NCBI RefSeq assembly: GCF_038066715.1
Contig: NZ_JBBUKT010000001.1
Coordinates: 806,001 to 870,000 of the forward strand
Direction of reading: 5' to 3'
Length of the DNA: 64,000 nt
DNA from: Luteolibacter sp. Y139
GTDB taxonomy: Bacteria; Verrucomicrobiota; Verrucomicrobiia; Verrucomicrobiales; Akkermansiaceae
Shown here in pieces: positions 55,935 through 63,869 of this stretch. The position numbers were made by a program, and so were the translations under genes. Below the pieces are notes generated by a model. It saw only the letters and a program-made list of their open reading frames with translations. It had not been told where the DNA came from and made no database searches. Positions within the stretch are counted from its first letter, which is position 1. The number at the start of each line of letters is the position of its first letter.

Positions 55935-56369
55935 ATGAAGAAACTGATTTTCCCCGCTCTGCTGCTGGCTTCCACCCTGATGCTGCCGACCCCGGCGCGC
56001 GCCCAGGACAAGGAGAAGGACGACACCCCTCTGGCCAAGGAAATGGGCAAGGTGGATGAGGCATTCAAGGGCTTCCGCCGCGAGACCGATCCCGTGAAGG
56101 GAGCCAAGGCCGCTCGCGAAGCGCAGGATGCCCTTCTGAAGACCCTCGCCTTCACCCCGGCGCTGATCGAAAAAATGCCCGCCGGTGAGGCCAAGGAAAA
56201 GGCCCTCGTCGCCTACCGCACCCAGATCGGCCAGCTCTTCGTCACCTTCTGCGAAGTCGAAGCCGCCTTCGTCGCCAAGGACCTGCCCGGCGTCGCCAAG
56301 CTCGTCGATGCCGTGAAGGCCGCCAAGAAGAAGGGCCACGACGAGTTCATGGAAGACGAGGACAAGTAA
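55935..56369 (+). CDS. Cytochrome b562-like small secreted protein
   Basis: A 144-residue exported helical protein (signal MKKLIFPALLLASTLMLPTPARA). The mature part is a ~115-residue four-helix pattern with Met in KEMGKVDEAFKGF and a C-terminal His in KKKGHDEFME, the spacing expected for the Met/His axial ligands of cytochrome b562. It is probably a periplasmic electron carrier or a heme-free relative, since some family members have lost heme. The ATG at 55935 begins the signal. It starts 35 bases after the PHP gene stop, and is followed by a strong terminator. Confidence 0.7.
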   Translation: MKKLIFPALLLASTLMLPTPARAQDKEKDDTPLAKEMGKVDEAFKGFRRETDPVKGAKAAREAQDALLKTLAFTPALIEKMPAGEAKEKALVAYRTQIGQLFVTFCEVEAAFVAKDLPGVAKLVDAVKAAKKKGHDEFMEDEDK

Positions 56370-56390
56370 TCCCAGCGATTTCCCAAAACG

Positions 56391-56427
56391 AAAAGGCCCC
56401 GTTCGCTCCCGCGGACGGGGCCTTTTT
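56391..56427 (+). terminator. Terminator after the cytochrome b562-like gene
   Basis: A 12-bp perfect stem (AAAAGGCCCCGT at 56391-56402 with its complement at 56415-56426), a 12-base loop and a run of five Ts ending in TTTTTCGC. A textbook intrinsic terminator located 21 bases after the stop. Confidence 0.88.
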
Positions 56428-56444
56428 CGCGAAAATGACCCGAG

Positions 56445-56492
56445 TCCGCTTTTCCGGTTTTCCGCTTTCCCTAGGCATACCGGAAAAGCGGA
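56445..56492. repeat. 14-bp inverted repeat
   Basis: TCCGCTTTTCCGGT at 56445-56458 is perfectly complementary to 56479-56492, with a 20-base loop. It lies between two convergent genes and their terminators, with no coding content visible. Confidence 0.6.
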
Positions 56493-56545
56493 ATTTTCAG
56501 GCGCCGGACTCCTAACGGTCACGGCCTGAACTCACCTCAGGAGCC

Positions 56546-56588
56546 ACTCCAGTAATTCCAGTATCTATACATACTGGATTACTGGAGT
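56546..56588. repeat. Long AT-rich inverted repeat in the convergent spacer
   Basis: A stem of 18 pairs with one bulged T: ACTCCAGTAATTCCAGTAT (56546-56564) against ATACTGGATTACTGGAGT (56571-56588), with a 6-base loop. It forms a much longer stem than typical terminators. Confidence 0.65.
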
Positions 56589-56602
56589 TCGCTCGCCGGC
56601 AC

Positions 56603-56640
56603 GAAAAAGCCCCGTTCACTCACGCGAACGGGGCTTTCTT
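56603..56640 (-). terminator. Bidirectional terminator before the L,D-transpeptidase gene end
   Basis: A 12-bp stem (AAAGCCCCGTTC at 56606-56617 with its complement at 56626-56637) with an 8-base loop. On the minus strand the 3' arm is followed by a TTTTT tract, so it ends the L,D-transpeptidase transcript; a shorter T-tract follows on the plus strand too. Confidence 0.82.
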
Positions 56641-56658
56641 CAGAAAGGAAATCTCAGT

Positions 56659-57315
56659 TCACTCCTTCACCGACACATCGGTGCCGAGCTTCACCTTGCC
56701 ATAGACGATCGGCATCACGGCGCTGGGGCCGCGAACGCAGGCATGGGACGCCGCGCGACGCGAGCGCGGGATCGGACCGATGTGGTGGCCGACGCCGTCC
56801 CAAGTCAGGCGCATCCAGTAGTTCATCGGCGCGCCGACGAACTTGCCGCCTTCCGGCACGTCCTTCGGGGTTTCGCCGTCCACCTGATCGCCCGCCGCGT
56901 CATAGACCCGGCCGTAGGAGTTCGAGGACTTGTCGACGAGCTTTTCGAGGATCTTGTAGTCGCCCGGAGGCGTCGGACGAGAAGGCACGCCGCTGGAAAC
57001 CGGATAGTCCATCGCCACCTCGTCGCCGTTCATCAGGAAGCCGCGCTGGATCGGCAGCGAGATGACGATGTGCGAGTTGCTTTCGTTGGTCTTGGCGAGC
57101 ACGTCCTCGTTCTTCCAGACCTTCATCGTCTTCGGGTAGTCCGGCTCGGCCTTGAAGTGATCGTAGGTGCCCGGCGGGAAAGGATTGGTCGACTTGCCTT
57201 GGCCCTCGATCGGCTTGCCATCGGGACCGGTGGCCACGGATTTGTGGGCGCAACTGGCTAAAAACAGCGCCAAAACGCTGGCGAGAACGCGGAAAAGGGA
57301 CGTCAAATACTTCAT
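56659..57315 (-). CDS. L,D-transpeptidase (YkuD) lipoprotein
   Basis: A 218-residue protein with a lipoprotein signal (LFLASC, with Cys at residue ~22), so it is anchored in the envelope. The YkuD domain carries HHIGPIPRS and the active-site motif SHACVRG with the nucleophile Cys, which forms 3-3 crosslinks or anchors proteins to peptidoglycan. The substrate and link type are unknown. It starts at the ATG at 57315. Two strong hairpins follow its stop. Confidence 0.92.
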   Translation of the reverse strand: MKYLTSLFRVLASVLALFLASCAHKSVATGPDGKPIEGQGKSTNPFPPGTYDHFKAEPDYPKTMKVWKNEDVLAKTNESNSHIVISLPIQRGFLMNGDEVAMDYPVSSGVPSRPTPPGDYKILEKLVDKSSNSYGRVYDAAGDQVDGETPKDVPEGGKFVGAPMNYWMRLTWDGVGHHIGPIPRSRRAASHACVRGPSAVMPIVYGKVKLGTDVSVKE

Positions 57316-57374
57316 GGGACTGGCTGGGCGGCGGGTCTATACCTTACCTCCTCGCGTCCCGCAACCCCTTAACC

Positions 57375-58718
57375 CTAACGAGGATCGAGACCGTCCGCCC
57401 GCTGGAGCAGGGCCTTGGCACCTTCCTCGTTGCGTTTTTCGCCCTGCCAGATGGCCGCGAGACGGCGCAGCGCGGTGGCGGTTTCCTTTTTCTTGTCGGG
57501 CGGATAGGTGCGGATTGCCGTCCGCAGGCGGTCTTCGGCCGCCTTGGTCTGCTTGCTTTCCAGCAGGCACTCGGCGAACTCGGTGAGGAAGACGGGATCC
57601 GTCGCCGGGCCCTTTTCCCCGGAAAGACTCTCCGCCTCGCGGAAGAGCCGCGATGACTTCTCTCGCGATTCCGGATCGCGGCGACTCGCCACCGCCAGCT
57701 TCACCGCCACCTCCGCGTCGGAGGGATGGTAAAACATCGCCTTCTCCAGGAGCAGGCGCGCGTCGCGGGGCAAATCCGCGTTGAGAAATTCATCCGCCAG
57801 CTCGGTGAACTGGGCCACGTCACCGCCCTTCACCTTGAGCGCTTGGGCACCGTGCTCGCGGGCTTCCGCAGCGCGATCCTGTTTCCGGTAGAGCTTGGCC
57901 AGCGACTGGTGCGCGAGCCCTTGGTTGTTATCGATGGCGACCACATCGAGCAGCGTTTGCTCGCCTTCCTTGTCCCGTTCAGCAGCGAGTTGCAGGATGC
58001 CGAGCCGCGTCCGCAGTGCGAGCGACGACGGCACCGCCTCCACGTGCTTCGCCAGCATTTCGATCGCCTCCGGCAGCCGGCCGGTCGTGCGGAAATGCTC
58101 GCTAGCCGCACGCGCCAACACCGGGTCCTCCGGCTCACGCAGGCAAGCGCCCTTCAGCAATTCATCGACCTTGGCACGAGCCGTCTCATCGTCCTTGGGA
58201 AAAAGCGTCCGGGCCATGTCCACCGCTGCCAGCACCTCCGACGGTCCCGGCTGTGATGAAGCGATCGACTCAAAAATGGCCGTCGAGCGGTCGCGCTGAT
58301 CCAGCGACTCGTAGATGCGGAACAACCGCCGCTGGATCGAAAGCTGGCCGGGAAACCGGGCGAGCGCCTTTTCCAAGGTCTCCCGCGCCATCTTCCCGGC
58401 GAAGTCATCGTCCGGCGAAGCCTCGCGCAGGAAATCGGCGTAGGCGAACTGCGCATCCAGCCGCTGCGGCTGGCCGGCGGCAAACTCGCGATAAAGCGTG
58501 GAGGCACCCTCGATATCGCCATTCGCGCGATGCTGTTCCGCCACGCGGGTCACCAGCGGATACGCGGCCGGATCGGCAGCGCGTGCCTTCTCGATCGCTT
58601 CCGCCGCCGCCTTTCCGTCTCCACGCTGCTCGGCCAGGATCCCCAGCGCGAAATCAAGCTGCGGCGACGCCGCCAAGGGCGACATCACAACAAGCCAGAT
58701 CGGTAAGGCGGATTTCAT
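57375..58718 (-). CDS. Secreted TPR-repeat protein
   Basis: A 447-residue protein with a signal peptide (MKSALPIWLVVMSPLAA), starting at the ATG at 58718. The mature part is about ten TPR-like helical pairs (e.g. LDFALGILAEQRGDGKAAAEAI, VTRVAEQHRANGDIEGASTLYREFA, LAKLYRKQDRAAEAREHGAQAL). It is probably a periplasmic adaptor or scaffold with no visible enzymatic motif. It lies 59 bases upstream of the L,D-transpeptidase gene on the same strand, and may be in the same transcript. It is much smaller than the giant TPR protein at 15-23 kb, but of a similar type. Confidence 0.84.
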   Translation of the reverse strand: MKSALPIWLVVMSPLAASPQLDFALGILAEQRGDGKAAAEAIEKARAADPAAYPLVTRVAEQHRANGDIEGASTLYREFAAGQPQRLDAQFAYADFLREASPDDDFAGKMARETLEKALARFPGQLSIQRRLFRIYESLDQRDRSTAIFESIASSQPGPSEVLAAVDMARTLFPKDDETARAKVDELLKGACLREPEDPVLARAASEHFRTTGRLPEAIEMLAKHVEAVPSSLALRTRLGILQLAAERDKEGEQTLLDVVAIDNNQGLAHQSLAKLYRKQDRAAEAREHGAQALKVKGGDVAQFTELADEFLNADLPRDARLLLEKAMFYHPSDAEVAVKLAVASRRDPESREKSSRLFREAESLSGEKGPATDPVFLTEFAECLLESKQTKAAEDRLRTAIRTYPPDKKKETATALRRLAAIWQGEKRNEEGAKALLQRADGLDPR

Positions 58719-58787
58719 GCGTGGAGCTATCAAAGCGGAATCCTGCTAACTGGTCAAACGCCGGGCGAGGCCATCTCTCGAGCCAAC

Positions 58788-59297
58788 TCAGCGCCCGAGC
58801 AGACGTTTCCAAAACGACTTGGGATAGTCCGGATAGGCCTCGGCTGGAATCCCGTTGAAGGCGGAAGCTGACACCGCGCCGTCCAGAGATACGCCCTGTT
58901 CGATCGCCGGCAGGGCGGATCGCACGGGGGCGCTTCCTTCCGCGATGCGATAGACATATTCCTTCCGCCCACGCCTGAGGTGGTCCTGCGCCAAGCGGGT
59001 GGCAATCTCCACGATCGGTTCGGCATGATTGGGAATCCTGACCGGCTTCCTGTCGCTCGTGTACACGGAGAAGGTATCCAGAAAATGAATCCGGTGCCCG
59101 GCATCCAGCAACATCACTCGACCGAAGACTTCCCGGATCCATTCCCGCAAGCGCTTCGCAAGTAACTCGTCCCCTGCAAGGTCGAGGACCCTCGCCCCGA
59201 TTCCGTCCTCTTCTGCACCCTCGGCCGCGAGAATATCCGCCGCTTGCGCGACCATCTCGTCAGTCACAGGCGCAGGGCGAGGTGAGTTTATGGACAC
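58788..59297 (-). CDS. Unknown acidic cytoplasmic protein
   Basis: Roughly 169 residues of an unrecognised protein, with helical segments and no hydrophobic region. The frame is open back to 59360, overlapping the M42 gene; I prefer the GTG at 59295-59297 because it leaves a 26-base gap after the M42 stop, but the ATG at 59255 is also possible. It follows M42 on the same strand and may share its transcript. No catalytic residues were identified. Confidence 0.5.
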   Translation of the reverse strand: MSINSPRPAPVTDEMVAQAADILAAEGAEEDGIGARVLDLAGDELLAKRLREWIREVFGRVMLLDAGHRIHFLDTFSVYTSDRKPVRIPNHAEPIVEIATRLAQDHLRRGRKEYVYRIAEGSAPVRSALPAIEQGVSLDGAVSASAFNGIPAEAYPDYPKSFWKRLLGR

Positions 59298-59322
59298 GGG
59301 AAGCAAGGGAGGAACGTCCTTC

Positions 59323-60381
59323 TCAGAAACTCCAGTCGCCCTTGTCCAGCTCACACACACAAGCGACCAACAGGTCGATCGACGCCTGCAGGTCCTTCTT
59401 GTTCACCATCTCGATCGTCTGGTGGATGTGCCGCGTCGGCACCGAAACGGCACCGGCGATCGAACCACCGGGCACCATGCGCTGCAGACCGGCGGTGTCC
59501 GTGCCGCCCGCGGCGAGAATCTCCGGCTGCCACTGGATCTTGTGCTTGTCGGCAGTCTGCTTCATGTAGGCCACCATGCGATAGTCACAGATCACCGAGC
59601 TATCCATGATCTTGATGCCCGCGCCTTCGCCGAGCGCCGTGCAACGTTCCTGCGGCGTCGAGCCGGGAACATCATACGCAATCGTCGTATCGAGCCCGAA
59701 ACCGAAGTCCGGCTTAATCTCCAGCGCGGAGACATTCGCGCCACGCAGGCCGACTTCTTCCTGCACAGTGAACACGGCGTAGAAATCGTAGGCTGGTTTC
59801 TTGCGCGACTTCACCAGCGCTCGCAGTGCCTCGATCAGCAGGAAGACGCACACGCGGTTATCCAGTGACTTCACATTCACACATTCGCCCATCTCCAACA
59901 ACGGGCTCCAGCGCGTGACCGGATTGCCCACTTCCACATACTTCGCGACTTCCTTCTTCGGCAGGCCGGTGTCGATGAAGTAGTCGGTGATCTTCGCCGG
60001 CTTGTTGCGGTCTTCCGGCTGCATGATGTGCGTTGGCTTCGCGCCCATCACGCCGAGGAGGTCCTTCTTGCCGTGGACGATCACGCGCTGTGAGGTCAGC
60101 GCCTTCGCATCGAAGCCACCGAGCGGATTGAAGCGGATGAAGCCCTTGTCATCGACGTGGGTGACAATGAAGCCGATCTCGTCCATGTGAGCCGCAGCCA
60201 TCGAGCGCTTGGCAGAGGATCGGCCCTTCTTCAAGGCGACCACGTTGCCCATGTTATCGATGCGGATCTCATCGGCGAGACCCTTGATTTCCTTGAGCAC
60301 CAGCTCGCGGATCAGCTTTTCGAATCCCGGCGCGCCGGGGGCTTCACAGATACGGGAAAGGAGCGCGACATCAATGGCCAT
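59323..60381 (-). CDS. M42 family metallopeptidase
   Basis: A 352-residue aminopeptidase of the M42 (glutamyl aminopeptidase/TET) type. The di-metal and catalytic residues are visible: AAHMDEIGF (His and Asp), the LDNRVC Asp, QEEVGLRG (Glu-Glu), GLDTTIAYD (Asp) and a C-terminal His in THIHQTIEM-like PTRHIHQTI. These enzymes release N-terminal residues from peptides in the cytoplasm, often as dodecamers. The ATG at 60381 is used; an in-frame ATG three codons upstream exists. It is upstream of an unknown gene and downstream of the sulfatase, all minus strand. Confidence 0.93.
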   Translation of the reverse strand: MAIDVALLSRICEAPGAPGFEKLIRELVLKEIKGLADEIRIDNMGNVVALKKGRSSAKRSMAAAHMDEIGFIVTHVDDKGFIRFNPLGGFDAKALTSQRVIVHGKKDLLGVMGAKPTHIMQPEDRNKPAKITDYFIDTGLPKKEVAKYVEVGNPVTRWSPLLEMGECVNVKSLDNRVCVFLLIEALRALVKSRKKPAYDFYAVFTVQEEVGLRGANVSALEIKPDFGFGLDTTIAYDVPGSTPQERCTALGEGAGIKIMDSSVICDYRMVAYMKQTADKHKIQWQPEILAAGGTDTAGLQRMVPGGSIAGAVSVPTRHIHQTIEMVNKKDLQASIDLLVACVCELDKGDWSF

Positions 60382-60434
60382 AGCGCGCACGCTAGAGGGC
60401 CGATCCCGGCGGTGAAAACCAGAAAACCGCCGGA

Positions 60435-61877
60435 TTAACGGGATTTTTCGCCACTTCCTCCGGCCGCGAGTTCAGGGAAATCCTTCGTTAGATCGAGCGG
60501 ATCGCCGCTTTCCCGCTGGATCTCCAGCAGCCGCTGGAAAAGCGGCACCGCAAGCGCCTTGCCCTCAGGCGTGGCGAACAGGTCCTCCATTTCATCCGGA
60601 TCCGCCTTGAGGTCGAAGACCCGTGCGACCTTGGCCTTCGGATAGAGGATCAGCTTCTTGCCGTCCCGCTCGATCATCCGCTGGAGATCCATATACGCGC
60701 CGATCACTGCATCACGCGCCGTCCCCTTGTCTTCCCAGTGCGGGCGCAGGTCTTGGAAATTGATGTCCGCTTCCACGGGTGCGCCGGCGAGCTTCAGCAC
60801 GGTCGGCATCGCGTCCTGGAGATAAACCGGAGCGTCGATCTTCTTGCCCGCCGGCACGCCGGGACCGACCACGAGGAACGGCACCCGCACGCTGGCGTCA
60901 TAGAGGTTCTGTTTCCCCAGCAGCCCGTGCTCGCCGCAGGAAAGGCCGTGGTCCGCAGTGAAGAAGACGTAGGTATTCGCCGCCGCCGGGCTTTTCTCCA
61001 GCGTGTCGAGAATGCGGCCGATCTGGGCATCCAGATACGTGATCGCCGCGTAATACTCACGGCGATGCGTCTGCACCGCGAACGGCGTACGCGGGAAGGG
61101 CGCGAGGTTCTCATCCCGCAGTCCCTTCGCAGCGCCCATTGCCTCGCGGTAGGGATAGAGCGGCAGGAAATTCGCCGGCACTTTCACCCGCGACATCGGA
61201 TAGCGATCCAGCACCTCGCCGGGCGACTGCCGGGGATCGTGCGGGGCATTGAAGGCCAGATACATGAACCACGGCCGCTCATCCTTTTCCCCCACAAATT
61301 CCGCGAAATCATCCGCTACCACCGCACTCCAGTGCTCACCGCCGGTCCAGAAGCCACCTTCCTCCGGATCGCTCGCACTCCACGTGTCCGGCTTTCCCTC
61401 GACCGGGCGGAAATAGGCATTCTTCCCGTCCGGGGCCATCCCGCCAGGCCGGAAGTGCCGGATCTCTGCGAAGACCTTCTTGTGATCCGCCTCAATGTGC
61501 CACTTCCCGGAAAAGCAGGTGCGATATCCCTGCGCCGCCAGCCGCTGCGGCCACAGCTTGTTGGCGGCCACGTAGTCTTGATTCAGCTTCGGCTCCGCAT
61601 CGCGCGCCCGCCAGAGCTGCTTGCCGGTCATTAGCATGGTCCGGCTCGCCACGCAGATCGCTCCGTGCCAGCCGCCGGGATTATAGACATGGGTGAAGGT
61701 CGTCCCGCGTGCCGCAAGCCGGTCCAAGTTCGGCGTGTCGATGTCCTCGTGACCCAGCGCGTGGACCCCTTTCCACGTCAGGTCGTCGCCGAACAGGAAC
61801 AGCACATTGGGTTTCTCCGCCGCCGGCAAGCTCCCCAGAAGCACCGCCATGGCGGCCAAACGCATCAAAAACGGCAT
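60435..61877 (-). CDS. Secreted sulfatase
   Basis: A 480-residue type I sulfatase. The ATG at 61877 begins a signal peptide (MPFLMRLAAMAVLLGSLPA). The metal site GDDLTW, the formylglycine cysteine in CVASR, SGKWH and DHGLSCGEHG are all visible. The signature here is CxASR rather than the common CxPSR, an allowed variant. It removes sulfate esters, probably from sulfated algal or mucin-type polysaccharides; sulfatases are numerous in PVC bacteria. An sulfatase-maturing enzyme is not encoded in this window. It is minus-strand, upstream of the M42 gene. Confidence 0.93.
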   Translation of the reverse strand: MPFLMRLAAMAVLLGSLPAAEKPNVLFLFGDDLTWKGVHALGHEDIDTPNLDRLAARGTTFTHVYNPGGWHGAICVASRTMLMTGKQLWRARDAEPKLNQDYVAANKLWPQRLAAQGYRTCFSGKWHIEADHKKVFAEIRHFRPGGMAPDGKNAYFRPVEGKPDTWSASDPEEGGFWTGGEHWSAVVADDFAEFVGEKDERPWFMYLAFNAPHDPRQSPGEVLDRYPMSRVKVPANFLPLYPYREAMGAAKGLRDENLAPFPRTPFAVQTHRREYYAAITYLDAQIGRILDTLEKSPAAANTYVFFTADHGLSCGEHGLLGKQNLYDASVRVPFLVVGPGVPAGKKIDAPVYLQDAMPTVLKLAGAPVEADINFQDLRPHWEDKGTARDAVIGAYMDLQRMIERDGKKLILYPKAKVARVFDLKADPDEMEDLFATPEGKALAVPLFQRLLEIQRESGDPLDLTKDFPELAAGGSGEKSR

Positions 61878-62094
61878 CCGCAAAATACCCCGAAACCGAA
61901 TCGAATTTGTCAGACATCTCGGCGCAAAACCCGCGTTCAACCCCTTCAAAAGCTGGATATTTTTCGCCATCTCCTTGTTCTATTTTGCAATCAAACCTTC
62001 CGTTCCCACTGATTGGGAAAGTATTCCATGTCGTTCCATGGTTAAAACACGGTTGAAACTTGGCCGGGCCTAACTTCGTCTCTAGACAACTTCC

Positions 62095-62865
62095 ATGCCC
62101 GCCTCCCACCAGCCATTTCGCCTCGACGGTCGCGTCGCCTGGGTCACCGGATCCAGCCGCGGCCTCGGACGTGTGATTGCCGAGACTCTCGCCGCTGCCG
62201 GTGCCAAGACCGTCGTCAATTGCTTCGCCAGCCGCGACCAAGGCGAGGCCGTGGTGGCCGGCATCCTCGCCGCGGGTGGCGAGGCAATGCTCGTGGCGGG
62301 CGATGCCATGAACGAAACTGAGATCGACCGCATGGCCGGAGAGATCGAAAGCGAGTTCGGACCGGTCGACATCGTGGTCGCCAATGCCACGCCCTTCCAG
62401 CCCATGAAGGAACTGGAAGACTACACCTGGGAGGAACACCAATCGATGGTGGACGCCTTCATCAAGAGCCCCTTCTTGCTCGCCAAGAGGCTGCTGCCCT
62501 CGATGAAGGACCGCCGCACCGGCCGCATCATCAACATCACCAGCGAGGTCTTCCACGCCGGCATGCCGAAATTCAGCGCCTACGTCGCGGCCAAGGGCGG
62601 CCAGATTGGCTGGAGCCGCTCGATGGCCAACGAACTCGCGCCGCACGGCATCACCGTGAACACCGTCGCCCCCGGCTGGATCCCCGTGGAGCGCCACGAC
62701 GACGTGCCGGAAAGCGACAAGGCCGGCTACCTCGCCACCGTCCCGATGGAACGCTGGGGAAAGCCCTCGGACATCGCCCACGCGGTCACCTTTTTCGCCT
62801 CCGAGGAAGCCTCTTTCCTCACCGGTCAGACGCTCGTCGTGAACGGCGGACGCACGCTCTGGTGA
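62095..62865 (+). CDS. Short-chain dehydrogenase/reductase (FabG-like)
   Basis: A 256-residue Rossmann-fold oxidoreductase. The NAD(P)-binding TGSSRGLGR, the VVANA segment, catalytic Ser in NITSEVFH, the YxxxK pair in AYVAAKG, and TVAPGWIPV are all present. The closest type is 3-oxoacyl-ACP reductase-like SDR, but the substrate cannot be read. The ATG at 62095 starts directly before the fold. It is divergent from the sulfatase and upstream of tRNA-Tyr. Confidence 0.93.
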   Translation: MPASHQPFRLDGRVAWVTGSSRGLGRVIAETLAAAGAKTVVNCFASRDQGEAVVAGILAAGGEAMLVAGDAMNETEIDRMAGEIESEFGPVDIVVANATPFQPMKELEDYTWEEHQSMVDAFIKSPFLLAKRLLPSMKDRRTGRIINITSEVFHAGMPKFSAYVAAKGGQIGWSRSMANELAPHGITVNTVAPGWIPVERHDDVPESDKAGYLATVPMERWGKPSDIAHAVTFFASEEASFLTGQTLVVNGGRTLW

Positions 62866-62903
62866 AGAACTTCGGTGCCCCGAAGAACATTGCGGATTTT
62901 CCC

Positions 62904-62932
62904 TTGCCAAAGGCCGGGCAGCCCCATAGTTC
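62904..62932 (+). promoter_or_regulatory. Candidate promoter for tRNA-Tyr
   Basis: A possible -35 TTGCCA at 62904-62909 and -10 TAGTTC at 62927-62932, spaced by 17 bases, ending 22 bases before the tRNA start. The -10 is a poor match, so this is only a candidate. Confidence 0.35.
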
Positions 62933-62954
62933 TTCGCCCCCCGCCGATACAAAT

Positions 62955-63040
62955 GGGTAGGTGCCCGAGTGGCTAAAGGGGGCAGACTGTAAATCTGCTG
63001 GCTTACGCCTACGCTGGTTCGAATCCAGCCCTACCCACCA
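62955..63040 (+). tRNA. tRNA-Tyr (GTA)
   Basis: An 86-nt class II tRNA with encoded CCA. The acceptor stem GGGTAGG pairs with CCTACCC, the anticodon stem-loop reads CAGA-CTGTAAA-TCTG with anticodon GTA, the long variable arm spans CTGGCTTACGCCTAC-like sequence, and the T arm is GCTGG-TTCGAAT-CCAGC. It decodes UAC/UAU. Confidence 0.97.
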
Positions 63041-63233
63041 TCCTCTCTCTGAGAGGATCATGCGTATCTCTTGCCCAAGTCGGACGAGGTCGCGGATGCC
63101 AGCACGATGCGCTTTTCCGTGCGGTTCTCCCTTTCCCGCATCAACTGCCCTCTCGCATCCACTGGCGAACGAGCAGGAGCATCGCTTTCCAGCAACTCCT
63201 GTTGGGGCCGACCTCCCGGCCGTACAACAAATT

Positions 63234-63306
63234 GGACGGGCTTCAACGAAGCCCGTCCATGAATTGATCTCAAAGAGATGCATGCCACGGGCCACGATCG
63301 TGGCCC
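63234..63306 (-). terminator. Tandem hairpins after the HU gene
   Basis: Two hairpins downstream of the HU stop (63323): an 18-base perfect palindrome GGGCCACGA|TCGTGGCCC (63289-63306), then GGACGGGCTT/AAGCCCGTCC (63234-63243 with 63249-63258) followed on the minus strand by AATTTGTTG. They probably end HU transcription; the T-tract is weak. Confidence 0.65.
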
Positions 63307-63322
63307 ATCGCCTTCAGGCTTC

Positions 63323-63652
63323 TCAGAGCACCATGTCCTTGAGCGCCTTGAGCGGGCGCACCTTGACGGCGGTGGAAGCAGGCTTGGCCTTGAACATGAC
63401 TTCTTCCTTGGTGAAAGGATTGATGCCCTTGCGAGCCTTCACGGCAGGCTTCTTGACCGTCGAGATCTTCAGCAGGCCGGGAAGGACGAACTCACCCACG
63501 CCGCGCTTGTCGAGGTGGCCACCGATGATGGCACCGAGACCGTCGATCACCGAACCCACTTGCTTGCGGGTGAGACCGGTTTCAGCAGCGATCTGATCGA
63601 GGATTTGCGTCTTCGAGTACTTGTCTTTGATGGGAGCTTGCTTCTTAGCCAT
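63323..63652 (-). CDS. HU/IHF family DNA-binding protein
   Basis: A 109-residue HU-type protein with an extended basic N-terminus (MAKKQAPIKDK) before the fold. The HU core is seen in KTQILDQIAAETGLTRKQV, GEFVLPGLLKIS and the DNA-binding arm region KKPAVKARKGINPFTKEEV. It bends and packages DNA as a dimer. The ATG at 63652 is chosen because the upstream open stretch (to 63745) is unlike the family. It is followed by tandem hairpins, and upstream sequence is strongly A/T-rich (63752-63780), as often seen at highly expressed genes. Confidence 0.88.
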   Translation of the reverse strand: MAKKQAPIKDKYSKTQILDQIAAETGLTRKQVGSVIDGLGAIIGGHLDKRGVGEFVLPGLLKISTVKKPAVKARKGINPFTKEEVMFKAKPASTAVKVRPLKALKDMVL

Positions 63653-63739
63653 GCACGAGGCGTGAACGATCTTGCCCGTCGCGTCAAGGCTTTGAAGGAC
63701 AGGAGCATACTCTAAGTGAGGTGCGGCGAATCCGTCTCC

Positions 63740-63830
63740 GTACAAGAAAAAAGAAGACTGCCATTTTTTAAAAAAACAAAGCCCATCCGCTTGCCATCAA
63801 GGCGCGGTAAAATGAGCAGCGCTCATACCT
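63740..63830 (-). promoter_or_regulatory. A/T-rich upstream region of the HU gene
   Basis: The stretch holds A- and T-runs (AAGAAAAAAG, TTTTTTAAAAAAAC) in otherwise high-GC sequence, upstream of the HU start on the minus strand. A TTGATG at about 63794-63799 could be a -35, but I see no convincing -10. The A/T tracts would fit an UP element or bent DNA. Confidence 0.4.
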
Positions 63831-63869
63831 GTTTCCGTTTCACTTCCCCTAGCTCGCCGGGGAGCAGCT

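Noticed and set aside
62866..62890. A CTTCGG-TGCC-CCGAAG hairpin after the SDR gene as terminator
   Set aside because: Only a 6-bp stem with no T-tract; too weak to call.
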